From contig NZ_UGHK01000002.1 in the NCBI RefSeq assembly GCF_900450705.1, positions 558,001 to 622,000 on the forward strand: a stretch of DNA of 64,000 nucleotides. The letters are read 5' to 3'. Below, piece after piece: positions 20,581-30,306 of the stretch. The DNA comes from Avibacterium paragallinarum. Lineage in GTDB: Bacteria > Pseudomonadota > Gammaproteobacteria > Enterobacterales > Pasteurellaceae. Under the pieces are notes generated by a model. It did no database searches, was not told the DNA's origin, and saw only the letters and a list, made by a program, of their open reading frames with translations. The translations under genes were made by a program, and so were the position numbers. The first letter of the stretch is position 1; every line of letters starts with the position of its first letter.

Positions 20581-20631
20581 TCTAACTTTTTGGGGGCAGA
20601 TCATCTCACCGCACTTTTTTAATCTCTATCC

Positions 20632-22008
20632 TCAGCTCTTACAAGAATTTCCTTTTTTCATCACTTTGCCGAAATCGTTTTTGCTGTCGGGTTTGCTTTG
20701 TGGGTTTGGTGCACCTTTTTGAACGGGGTATTGGCTGTCCATTTGCCACGCATTCCAACCACCGTCATAAATGACCGTGTCTTTCCAGCCCGCGAGTTGA
20801 GTGAGAAACCAAGGTACGCCTGCACGCCAACCAGTGCCACAATAAAAGGCTAATTTATCACCTTTGTGAATCCCTTGCGTTTGCCATAAGGCAAAAATCT
20901 CATTGGGGTTGCGTAAGGTGTTGTCGGGGTCGTAATAATCCGCCATATTGGAGGAATCCGTGCCAGCAAAGCCCCAGATTGCCCCTTGTGGCTCGCCTTT
21001 GCCGGGTATGTAATCGTAACCGCTGACTTTGCCCGTGTATTCGTCCCACGCTCGGTTGCTGATTAATTTTAATCCCGCTTTTTGTGCATTCATCGCTTGC
21101 TGAGGAGTCGCGATGTCAATTTGTGGGTTGGCTGGAATGGTTGTGCCAAAATCTTTCTCTGGCTGCGGAAGATTAATTTTGGTTTCCGTTGGCAAACCTG
21201 CGTCAAGCCAAGTGGCTAAATTTCCGTTGAGTACCCGCACATCTTCCACGCCTGCCCATTTTAATGCCCAGAAAATACGGTACGCCGCCAGTTGGTTATC
21301 GGAATATAAAATTACGGTTTTGTCTTTGGTAATGCCATTGGCAAGTAAATTTTTCTCAATAACTTTAGGATCGGAAAGATTCCAAACAGGGTCGTTTTCC
21401 ACCCAATCTGTATTAAAATGGTACGCCCCCACAATGTGTTGCATATAGGCTTTGGCGTGTTCCAAATCGCCCCAAGACACTTCAAATAACATCACTTTGT
21501 CATTATTTAGGGTTTCGGGCTTTTCCCCTTTGAGGGCGGCGTTCACCCATTGCGGGGAAACGCTATATTGAAAATTTGCGAAGGATTCAAAAGGATAACC
21601 CGCGTTTGCATAGCTCAGGAAATCATTGAAACGCGAAACCTTATAGCCTCTCGCGGCAAATTCTGCGGTAACGCAATCGAGGTTTTCAGGGTTGCTGTCG
21701 TAAAATACGAGATGTTTTTCTTTTGTAATGCCTTTCCCCGCGGCAAAGCTGTCAAATTTTTCGGGCTGGATATGTTCTAGCCAATCACAGCTAAATTGTA
21801 TCGCCCCTTTTATATACCCGCCGCGTGTGGCGTTTTTCTCTTTAAATCCGTTGTAAAGACTGTCTTGCCTTGTGTCAATGATGACAAAATTGGGATCGTC
21901 AAGATGGTTGAGTAATTCGCGGGTTTCCATCAGCGTAACTTTGCGATCATTACAAGCCGACAACGCCAAGCTCACAGCGACCGCCAATAAGATTGGTTTC
22001 ATTTTCAT
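20632..22008 (-). CDS. Periplasmic rhodanese-like sulfurtransferase lipoprotein, three modules
   Basis: 458 residues from the ATG at 22008 (MKMKPILLAVAV), preceded by AAGGAAA. A lipobox LALSAC gives a lipoprotein, so it acts in the envelope. Three rhodanese-like modules follow. The first two (about 25-135 and 140-275) lack the active cysteine (FYDSNPEN and LYSDNQLA at the loop). The third keeps it in FYCGTGWRAG. It probably transfers sulfane sulfur, for example from thiosulfate. Immediately upstream, on the same strand, is a YeeE-type sulfur transporter, supporting a joint role in thiosulfate or sulfur uptake. The substrate is inferred. Confidence 0.8.
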   Translation of the reverse strand: MKMKPILLAVAVSLALSACNDRKVTLMETRELLNHLDDPNFVIIDTRQDSLYNGFKEKNATRGGYIKGAIQFSCDWLEHIQPEKFDSFAAGKGITKEKHLVFYDSNPENLDCVTAEFAARGYKVSRFNDFLSYANAGYPFESFANFQYSVSPQWVNAALKGEKPETLNNDKVMLFEVSWGDLEHAKAYMQHIVGAYHFNTDWVENDPVWNLSDPKVIEKNLLANGITKDKTVILYSDNQLAAYRIFWALKWAGVEDVRVLNGNLATWLDAGLPTETKINLPQPEKDFGTTIPANPQIDIATPQQAMNAQKAGLKLISNRAWDEYTGKVSGYDYIPGKGEPQGAIWGFAGTDSSNMADYYDPDNTLRNPNEIFALWQTQGIHKGDKLAFYCGTGWRAGVPWFLTQLAGWKDTVIYDGGWNAWQMDSQYPVQKGAPNPQSKPDSKNDFGKVMKKGNSCKS

Positions 22009-22036
22009 AGGATTTTCCTTATTCATTTTATATCGA

Positions 22037-23052
22037 TTACACGCCACATTGCGTCGGTTTGATGAATGCGGCGGTAATCCAACAGCCGAGCATCATCATT
22101 AAGGTGGCAAGCCAGCCCTGCCAAGAGAAATACGCGGTGGACACTAACGCGTTGGTAATGGTGCAACCACCCGCTAAGGCAGCCCCAATCCCCATTATTA
22201 CGCCACCGAAAATGCGTTGAAAAATGCCTTTCGGTTCGGGCAATCGCCACTTGAGTTCGCCCGCTAATTTAGCACTCAGCAACGCACCGAGCGGAATGCC
22301 TAGCACAAAAAGCGTTCCCCAGTTTAGATAGCGTTGCTGCCCAGTTACGATATACTGAATGACATTCGCCGATGGCACAGCGATGCCAAAGCCAAAATTT
22401 CGCCCTGCGTCAGCACTCAGCCACCACGCGATCACGCCTAAAATACCGATCGCTACAGCCGTTAAAAAAGCGACCAAGTTCGGGCAAAAATTTTAGGGAA
22501 AATTATCGCGGGGCTAGGCGGTGTGGGGAAGCGATAACGGCGTGATCGCCATTCAACATAGCCTAAAAGTGCGGTGCTAAAAATCAGCAAAATCACGAAG
22601 TACCAAGGGGAAAGCTGAAAGGTGAGGTACATATTATCAAGGGAGAGCGGGTTTTCTAGCAGCCTATTGATTTGATATTTTAAAATACCTGATTGGGTCG
22701 CTGCCATTGTGAGGGCAAAGCTGAGCAATGCCAGATAGCCCCCAATCGCTCCCTCTCCAGTACGAAACCACGCACCACTACCGCAACAATTTGCAAGGCT
22801 CATTCCAATGCCAAACAGCAAACCACCTAACAGGGTCGCCAGCAAGGGAAGTTGGGAAGTAGGAATTTGGATAATGCCAAAATGCTCGAGGGTAAAAAAT
22901 CCTACGGATTGAATACTAATGGCGATAAAAAGTGCGGTCAGAAAACGAAGACTTTTTTGCGTATAAATGGAGCGAAAGCCCGACACAAAACAGAATTGCC
23001 CGCGTTGCAACAAAAAGCCCAACAGCAGACCAATCACGAAACCAGAATACAT
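22037..23052 (-). pseudogene. YeeE/YedE (TsuA-like) sulfur-compound transporter, split by a frameshift
   Basis: Two overlapping frames together make one transporter of about 340 residues. The N-terminal part (23052-22462, 196 residues) has RGQFCFVSGFR and LANCCGSGAWFRTGEGA. The C-terminal part (22477-22037, 146 residues) has GRNFGFGIAVPSANV and LAGGCTITNALV. Each half keeps family cysteines used by TsuA for thiosulfate. One base restored in the A5T4 run at 22486-22494 would join them as PKIFCPNLVAFLTA. Either a recent inactivating indel, a sequencing error, or two expressed halves; the C part could start at a TTG. It precedes the rhodanese lipoprotein in one unit. Confidence 0.65.
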
Positions 23053-24668
<1,616 letters not shown>

Positions 24669-24688
24669 GTCAAACATCAAAAAATAAT

Positions 24689-24714
24689 AACCCCTGCATA
24701 GACAGGGGTTTCTT
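24689..24714 (+). terminator. Intrinsic terminator after purA
   Basis: AACCCCTG (24689-24696) pairs with CAGGGGTT (24703-24710), followed by TCTTTT. It may also serve the convergent gene ending at 24733. Confidence 0.85.
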
Positions 24715-24732
24715 TTGGGCTTTCTTAAATCC

Positions 24733-25470
24733 TTACTTTTTCGGCTCTAACACAAATTCACCAAATGAAGAATTAATATGGAAATTCGGTTTTTCCGTTT
24801 TTGGATCAACCCAAGTGATCCAGTTCGTTTGTTCTTTGCCTTTTCCTTTAATAATCGAAAATTCTGCACGATAAGCCCCAGCACGGATTTTATTGCCTTG
24901 AATTAAGTTATGTTCTTTTAATTCACTAAGTGCAATTTTAGCTTCAAGGGTATAACCTTTTTCTGTGCGAACACCCACGGTTTCTAAGGTTTTTGGATCC
25001 CATTCGGCATTAATATTTTTTTCAACATCACGCAACATTGATAAGGTGCGACCTTTGTAATCCATTTCTAAGGCAACATATTTTGGATATTTTCCATCTG
25101 CTTGCGGTTTATCAATTTCCCCTAGTGCCATAAATAATTCTACACGGTCTTCACGTGCCACCATCCATTCGTGATCGGTGGTGTCATAAATTAAAACATT
25201 CGGATCTTCTACATCAAAAGAGAAATAAAAATATTGATCATCGTGAAACGCCTTAAATTCTGTTTTGGGCATTTGTGCTTGTTCCCAAGGGTTCACAAAA
25301 TCCGTAACGCCTTGCACTTTTGCCCAAACAGCCTCGTCAAGTTTTCCATCTAAAACAGGCACTTGTGACTCAAAAGCGACTTTATAACTTTTAGCGGGAT
25401 TGTCCGCCGCCAAGGCGTGAAACGAAAGTGCGGTGGTAAAAAGTGAAGCAATCAGTAATTTTTTCATCAT
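24733..25470 (-). CDS. Secreted CBM9-like (carbohydrate family 9 domain) protein, function unknown
   Basis: 245 residues with a signal peptide (MKKLLIASLFTTALSFHALA). The rest resembles a carbohydrate family 9 binding-like beta-sandwich (DUF1083 type): the opening VPVLDGKLDEAVW, then FKAFHDDQYFYFSFDVED and the closing YRAEFSIIKGKGKEQTNWITW. Such domains bind sugars or occur in sugar-processing proteins of the periplasm. It follows the YgjV-like gene on the same strand, 29 bp away, and both sit just beyond the end of the GAG locus. A role in sugar sensing or binding is possible but only inferred. Confidence 0.65.
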   Translation of the reverse strand: MMKKLLIASLFTTALSFHALAADNPAKSYKVAFESQVPVLDGKLDEAVWAKVQGVTDFVNPWEQAQMPKTEFKAFHDDQYFYFSFDVEDPNVLIYDTTDHEWMVAREDRVELFMALGEIDKPQADGKYPKYVALEMDYKGRTLSMLRDVEKNINAEWDPKTLETVGVRTEKGYTLEAKIALSELKEHNLIQGNKIRAGAYRAEFSIIKGKGKEQTNWITWVDPKTEKPNFHINSSFGEFVLEPKK

Positions 25471-25499
25471 TTTTTCTCCTATTTTGATATAAAAACCAG

Positions 25500-26003
25500 T
25501 TAGCGATGCTTTTGCCGCATTAGGCGAATAATGGTAATGGTATTAACAAACATCACTGTACTTTCTAGCAATACTCCACCGAGCGATCCCACTAGAATAT
25601 TATTCGTGAGCCAGCAGGCAGAGCCGACCAGCATAAATAATCGCATTGGAATGCCTTTCAATAAAAATAAAGAAATTGTCCCAATGGTCGAGGCAATGAT
25701 AGGAAACACCTGCCACACGGAATCCGCAATCACATAACCAAAAATAATCCCCACAATCACAAAGCCTAAGGCGATATACTTCGAAGAAATATAAATCGAA
25801 GTTGCCGTTCTCAACGTCGAAAGCAACGAACTCAACGCTGCCACTTTGGCATCAAGCAAAATAAAATGGCTCATATAGGTGATATTTTGAATCAACATCA
25901 CGATTTTTAATTTCCGATCATTCCGCTGATAAAAACAAATCACGCCTAAAATAAACGCCAAAATGCCAAGGAATTGTGGAAAAGTGATAAATTTATCTAA
26001 CAT
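25500..26003 (-). CDS. YgjV-family inner-membrane protein
   Basis: About 167 residues from the ATG at 26003 (MLDKFITFPQFLG); a longer form starting at 26048 is open but less typical. It has five or six hydrophobic segments and the YgjV-like core FILGVICFYQRNDRKLK, LLKGIPMRLFMLVG and LTNNILVGS. The biochemical role of YgjV is not known to me; in some enterobacteria the gene lies near hexuronate genes. Here it neighbours a hexosamine and uronate locus, which could be coincidence. Confidence 0.65.
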   Translation of the reverse strand: MLDKFITFPQFLGILAFILGVICFYQRNDRKLKIVMLIQNITYMSHFILLDAKVAALSSLLSTLRTATSIYISSKYIALGFVIVGIIFGYVIADSVWQVFPIIASTIGTISLFLLKGIPMRLFMLVGSACWLTNNILVGSLGGVLLESTVMFVNTITIIRLMRQKHR

Positions 26004-26325
26004 AGAAATTTTATAATCATTTAAGTTAAAAATAAGATGGTACAGCAAGCCGTAAATAATGCACAGATTGCCTTATTCTTCTTTCTCATACTGTCTAATA
26101 CAGAAGAAAAATCCGCTTCGCTATCATACGCAAAAAAAATAACATTTTACAATAAGCAACAATTTGTCATTTTATCTGTAAATTACCGCTTTCTTACACC
26201 TTATTTCCTTAAAGAAAAAACATGTCAAATGTAAACTAGAATAGAAAGCTCGTCTATAAACAATGTTTAATTTTGTGATCTTGATCTAAAATTTAGAAAC
26301 GCTGTTTTGATTTTTAAAATAAAAG
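26004..26325. other. AT-rich intergenic region upstream of ygjV-like gene
   Basis: About 320 bp with no supported gene. TGTGATCTTGATCTAA at 26274-26289 is a partial CRP-site match, with one perfect and one degenerate half. A promoter for the ygjV-like unit must lie here. Confidence 0.35.
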
Positions 26326-26357
26326 AAAAAGTGCGGTCTTTTTTCACCGCACTTTTT
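26326..26357. terminator. Uptake-signal inverted pair acting as terminator after lacD
   Basis: AAAAAGTGCGGT (26326-26337) pairs with ACCGCACTTTTT (26346-26357) over an 8-base loop. Inverted uptake-signal pairs commonly serve as terminators in Pasteurellaceae. This one closes the leftward GAG operon. Confidence 0.85.
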
Positions 26358-26381
26358 AAGTTAGCTAAAACAATCTGGGCT

Positions 26382-27332
26382 TTATAATACTAAAGGCTGT
26401 GCGGTTTCTTTTAACACGGCATTTAATGCTTCAATATTGGCTTTGCCTTCGTTGAGTAACCATTGTTTTGCCGCTTCTGCACCTTCTGCTTTAAAGATTT
26501 CCGCAGCACCTGCCCAAGTAGCACGTCCGCATAATACGCCGTTGAAATCGCAACCAGCCTCTTTAGCAAAACGTAACGTATCAAGGAATAAGGAGGAACT
26601 CACGCCTGCACTTAGGAAGATGAATGGAATTTCGGTGGCATCGCTTTGTTCTTTGAAGTAGGCTTTCGCTTGTGCTTGGCTATATACCGCATCTTGCTCT
26701 GCAAAACCTTCGACAAACTTCATATCCACTGGCACTTCCACTTTTAACACATCAACGCCAAAACGTGCTTCGGAGAATAATTTCATTGCTTCGATCACTT
26801 TACGCGGTTTGATTTTCGCATATTCTTTTGGATCAGAAATATTCGCATCATAGCTCACAAGCTCTAGGAAGAACGGCATTTCTTCTGCTTTACATTCTGA
26901 AGCCACCCGTTCTACAAAGGCTTCTTTGCGATCATTGACTTCTTTGCCCTCGTCAATGTCGATATAAAGCAATAATTTGATCCCATCTGCACCTTTGGCT
27001 TTTAAGCGTTGCACGGAAACATCGTCAATTAAGTCAGGGTAACGGCCTGGTTGGGTTTTGTCGTAACCTGTTTTTTCATAAGCCATTAATAAGCCTGCGT
27101 TGGAAGCACGTTTTTCAGCCGCTTTCCAGCCCACTTCTGGGTCAAGCAAAATAGATGAGGCATAAGGGGTTAAGTATCCAGACACCAATACTTTAAACTC
27201 AGCAAGTTGCTCATTCGTTGCGTCTTCGCCCAACATACGGCGTAATGCACCACGTTGGTCAATGGCAAGTGCTGCGATTAGATCGTCTTGGCTACATAAT
27301 TTTTTTAAACGTTCAGTTCTTAACTTTGACAT
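26382..27332 (-). CDS. lacD: Tagatose 1,6-diphosphate aldolase (class I, LacD type)
   Basis: A 316-residue class I aldolase cleaving tagatose 1,6-bisphosphate to dihydroxyacetone phosphate and glyceraldehyde 3-phosphate. It shows the LacD opening AALAIDQRGALRRML, the Schiff-base lysine in VLKVEVPVD and the closing FNGVLCGRATWAGA. It is the last gene of the leftward locus, 33 bp after agaA. Proteobacterial GalNAc loci usually carry a class II KbaY/AgaY. Here the Gram-positive-type LacD fills that step, and no KbaY gene is present in the window. Confidence 0.9.
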   Translation of the reverse strand: MSKLRTERLKKLCSQDDLIAALAIDQRGALRRMLGEDATNEQLAEFKVLVSGYLTPYASSILLDPEVGWKAAEKRASNAGLLMAYEKTGYDKTQPGRYPDLIDDVSVQRLKAKGADGIKLLLYIDIDEGKEVNDRKEAFVERVASECKAEEMPFFLELVSYDANISDPKEYAKIKPRKVIEAMKLFSEARFGVDVLKVEVPVDMKFVEGFAEQDAVYSQAQAKAYFKEQSDATEIPFIFLSAGVSSSLFLDTLRFAKEAGCDFNGVLCGRATWAGAAEIFKAEGAEAAKQWLLNEGKANIEALNAVLKETAQPLVL

Positions 27333-27365
27333 TGTTTTCTCTCCATCTTTGTAAATATAAAAATC

Positions 27366-28526
27366 TTAAAATTTTTCACCGCACTTATAAACTTGTTCGC
27401 CTTGAATATAAGTGGCTTGAACTCGTAATTCTTTGTTTAATAAGGTGAAATTTGCTTCTTTGCCGACAGCAATATCACCAATGCGATCTGCCACACCTAA
27501 ATAAGTGGCGGGAATGGTGGTAGCCATTTGAATGGCTTCCCATACAGGCACATCAGCTTTAAATACCATATTGCGTAAGGCTTGATCGAGGCTGCAAGTG
27601 CTACCTGCGAGCGATCCGTCAAAGGTTCTCGCTTGACCGTTTTCTACCCGTACGGTTTGCACGCCTAATGTGTACTCGCCATCAGGTAAGCCACCTGCAC
27701 GCATACAATCTGTGATCAGCACCATTCTGCGGTAGGTTTTTAATTTATAAGCTAAATTTAATACGGCTGGGTGAACGTGAATGCCGTCTGCAATAATTTC
27801 TGCCAGCATATCGTGATACAACACTGCCCCCGTACAACTCGGCTCACGGTGATGCAAAGCGCTCATTCCGTTGAATAAATGTACACCGCAATCTGCCCCT
27901 AAATAATAAGCTTTGGTTACCTGCTCAAAGATGGCATTAGTATGAGCTACAGACACCTTTACGCCATTTTCCACCAACCATTTAATAGCAGGTTCGGCAT
28001 TTTCAATTTCAGGTGCAATGGCAACCCGTAATAAAGTGCGGTCGGAAATTTGCAATAATTCTTCTAGCTGTGGAATCGTTGGTGGCATTAAATATTCGGT
28101 TGGGTGCGAGCCACGATGGCGTTCGGTAAAATAAGGCCCTTCCATAAAGCTACCTAATAATTCCGCTCCTTTTTGTTTGCCTTGTTGAATGTAATCTTTC
28201 ATTCGTTGCATTGAGGAAAGAATATTCGCCCAAGGGGCTGAAACAGTCGTTCCTACCCACGCAGTAACGCCTGTTTGTGGTAATGCTTGTGCAATGGTCG
28301 CCAGTGCGGTGTCGTTTTCGTCCATCACATCGGCACCTGCACGGCCGTGAATATGCACATCAATGAACCCCGCAGAAAGATAGCTGTCAGGATAATAATG
28401 TACATCGCAATCAGTGGGCTTTTCTACTTGGATACGTTCGATTTTACCTTGATTTATCACCACATATTTATTCAGTAACTCCCCTGATGACGTCATCACT
28501 TTTTCAGGTTTAATGGCATAACGCAT
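27366..28526 (-). CDS. agaA: N-acetylgalactosamine-6-phosphate deacetylase (NagA/AgaA family)
   Basis: A 386-residue amidohydrolase. The metal site is formed by GFIDVHIHGRAGADVMD (HxH), the Glu in FMEGPYFTERHRGSHP, VSVAHTNA and GVHLFNGMSALHHREP; the catalytic Asp is in LITDCMRAGG. It removes acetate from GalNAc-6-P (or GlcNAc-6-P). I choose agaA because agaS, kbaZ, lacD and agaR share the unit and no nagB is present. Substrate preference between the two epimers cannot be read from sequence. Cytoplasmic, 12 bp after agaR. Confidence 0.85.
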   Translation of the reverse strand: MRYAIKPEKVMTSSGELLNKYVVINQGKIERIQVEKPTDCDVHYYPDSYLSAGFIDVHIHGRAGADVMDENDTALATIAQALPQTGVTAWVGTTVSAPWANILSSMQRMKDYIQQGKQKGAELLGSFMEGPYFTERHRGSHPTEYLMPPTIPQLEELLQISDRTLLRVAIAPEIENAEPAIKWLVENGVKVSVAHTNAIFEQVTKAYYLGADCGVHLFNGMSALHHREPSCTGAVLYHDMLAEIIADGIHVHPAVLNLAYKLKTYRRMVLITDCMRAGGLPDGEYTLGVQTVRVENGQARTFDGSLAGSTCSLDQALRNMVFKADVPVWEAIQMATTIPATYLGVADRIGDIAVGKEANFTLLNKELRVQATYIQGEQVYKCGEKF

Positions 28527-28538
28527 TGTTTTTTCCTC

Positions 28539-29312
28539 TTAATCTACAATAATCACTTCAATATTATTTTCCTGAAGTGCGGTCAAATATTCAGGAGAAA
28601 TGCCAGAATCGGTAATTAATACATCAATATCGGCAAATTTGCGGATAACGTGGCAACTTTTTTTACCAAATTTACTGGAATCCGTTACCGCAATCACTTG
28701 ATTAGAAATCTCACACATAATGCGGTTGAGATTCGCCTCTTGCTCATTATGCGTAGTAATACCTGCTTGAATATCAAATCCATCAACGCCCAAAAATACT
28801 TTGCTGAAGCAGTAATTTGCTAAACTCGCATCTGCTTGTGGGCCAGAGAAAGACATCGCATTTTTGCGTAATTTCCCGCCTGTCATTAGCACATCGGTAT
28901 TGTCAGAGTCGGACAGTTCATAAGCGACATCAAGGCTGTTTGTCATCACTACAATATTTTTGAGAGGTGATTTTTTGAGTGCAGATGCAATTTCTTTGGT
29001 GGTCGTGCCTGAGTCTAAAATAATAATATCGTTGTCGTGGATCAGTTTTAAGGCGGCCTCAGCAATTTTGCTTTTTTCACCAGAATAGCGGTTGCGTTTC
29101 TCAGAATTACTGAGTTCGGCGATCATTCCTTTGTTGGGAATAGCCCCGCCATGTGATCGTATGATATAACCATTCTTTTCAAGAAAATTAAGATCTTGGC
29201 GAATGGTAACCGTTGAAACAGAAAATGCCTCCGCCAAATCTTCTACTCGTGCCGAAGAATTCTTATTGACGATCGCGACAATCTCCATTCGTCTTTCAAT
29301 TGCACTTTTCAT
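28539..29312 (-). CDS. agaR: DeoR-family repressor of the aminosugar locus (AgaR-like)
   Basis: 257 residues. The N-terminal DeoR helix-turn-helix (ERRMEIVAIVNKNSSARVED... STVTIRQDLNFLEKNGYIIRSHGGA) is followed by a DeoR sensor domain with DSGTTTKEIA, VMTNSLDVAYELS and FLGVDGFD, which binds phosphosugars. It lies inside the operon it presumably controls and has its own upstream region (29313-29443) with a strong AgaR-like operator, so autoregulation is likely. Inferred inducer: GalNAc-6-P, GalN-6-P or a phosphodisaccharide. Confidence 0.85.
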   Translation of the reverse strand: MKSAIERRMEIVAIVNKNSSARVEDLAEAFSVSTVTIRQDLNFLEKNGYIIRSHGGAIPNKGMIAELSNSEKRNRYSGEKSKIAEAALKLIHDNDIIILDSGTTTKEIASALKKSPLKNIVVMTNSLDVAYELSDSDNTDVLMTGGKLRKNAMSFSGPQADASLANYCFSKVFLGVDGFDIQAGITTHNEQEANLNRIMCEISNQVIAVTDSSKFGKKSCHVIRKFADIDVLITDSGISPEYLTALQENNIEVIIVD

Positions 29313-29363
29313 CTTTTTTCCTTTGACCGGTTTTATATTGTATCAATTATAGCCTTAAACAAA

Positions 29364-29390
29364 GATAAATGAAATAAAACGAAATGATAT
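29364..29390 (-). promoter_or_regulatory. AgaR-type operator upstream of agaR
   Basis: Read on the minus strand it has two direct repeats, TTTCGTTTT and TTTCATTTA, spaced like the E. coli AgaR consensus as I remember it (TTTCRTTTYRTTTY core). It lies about 50-80 bp before the agaR start. Confidence 0.55.
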
Positions 29391-29443
29391 ATTACAAAAA
29401 TAGGAATATAATATGTTAGAAGCCTCCTCCTACTTTCATTTTC

Positions 29444-30259
29444 TTATTTCTCACTATGCTGTATTCTAATATTCTGCCCTAATACCTCAATTTGCGTTAG
29501 AGCAGTAAAAGGGGATTTGTCTTCACCTTTTATAAAATTAGTCAGCAAAATAAAATCACTTTGTCGTTGCTTGAAAGAAAATGTCTGGGGTTGTCCTGTT
29601 CGGCTTAAATGCAAGATTTCTTCGCTACCATCAGAAAAATGTACACTCAAACTTTCCCACCACGCATCGTGAGGAAAATCCGCTCTTAACATCAAAATCA
29701 AGCCGTCAATTTCTACTGTTCGTCCAAAATCGATTTTTAATTGTGCATTAGGGGATTGGGCGTTGCTCCAAGAGGTAAAAGGATAAGAACCGTGTGCATT
29801 ACTATCAAAAATGCCATCAATCACATTATAAGGGGCAAAGCGAATATTGCTTGGCACAATATTACTACTAATTTGTGGATACACACCTTTTTGCTGAGGT
29901 TGGCAATAAGGGTTAAACGCTAGATTGCCATATTGGTTAATTTCATACTCTCTCGCACTGCGAACCCAGAGGAAATGCAGCCCGCCTTGGAATGCTTTAT
30001 CACTATTGTATAAGCGTATTTGATCACCAAACGGAATTTGAAACTCAAAAAGGTTTTCCGTTACATAAATAAGGCAACTTTCTAAGCTATCCTCTAAACG
30101 CAACTTTAAATAACAAGGGGGATTATCTACCTCAATACGGATCACATCGCCCGCTTGATATTCACCTTTATAAGTGAGCATTAAAAAGTCAAAAGCACTT
30201 TTGCAAATTTTGATGTTGTTATTTTGATCTAAAACACTGAGCGTAATTTTTGTCATCAT
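29444..30259 (-). CDS. Discoidin/F5-8C-like carbohydrate-binding protein of the GAG operon, function unknown
   Basis: 271 residues without signal peptide or membrane segment, so probably cytoplasmic. The N-terminal half (about 1-120) is a beta-rich region I do not recognise. The C-terminal half (about 130-265) looks like a galactose-binding-type beta-sandwich (F5/8 type C or NPCBM): SNIRFAPYNVIDGIFDSN, SWSNAQSPNAQLKIDFGRTV, EIDGLILMLRADFPHDAWW. It lies 48 bp after the sulfatase gene. An intracellular sugar-binding domain within a utilisation operon is unusual; it may be an uncharacterised enzyme, mutarotase-like protein or sensor. Confidence 0.6.
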   Translation of the reverse strand: MMTKITLSVLDQNNNIKICKSAFDFLMLTYKGEYQAGDVIRIEVDNPPCYLKLRLEDSLESCLIYVTENLFEFQIPFGDQIRLYNSDKAFQGGLHFLWVRSAREYEINQYGNLAFNPYCQPQQKGVYPQISSNIVPSNIRFAPYNVIDGIFDSNAHGSYPFTSWSNAQSPNAQLKIDFGRTVEIDGLILMLRADFPHDAWWESLSVHFSDGSEEILHLSRTGQPQTFSFKQRQSDFILLTNFIKGEDKSPFTALTQIEVLGQNIRIQHSEK

Positions 30260-30306
30260 TCTTCCTCAAAAAAATCAGCCACCATAACAGTGGCTGATTC
30301 ATCAGA

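Larger units (their letters stand above)
19185..20603 (+). mobile_element. IS3-family (IS150-group) insertion sequence, copy 2
   Basis: The same element as copy 1 in opposite orientation, with ends GATCTGCACCCC at the left and GGGGGCAGATCA at the right. The flanking triplets do not match (AAT or AAA against TCT or ATC), unlike copies 1 and 3. Together with the missing downstream gene, this suggests an IS-mediated deletion or recombination here rather than a simple insertion. Confidence 0.92.

Noticed and set aside
22037-22477. C-terminal YeeE part as an independent small transporter gene
   Set aside because: It lacks a good start and ribosome site, overlaps the N-terminal part by 16 bp, and together they match a single transporter; kept as one split gene.
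27366-28526. Deacetylase assigned as nagA of GlcNAc catabolism
   Set aside because: No nagB or nagE is present, while agaS, kbaZ, lacD and agaR are; agaA is the better name, though activity on both epimers remains possible.
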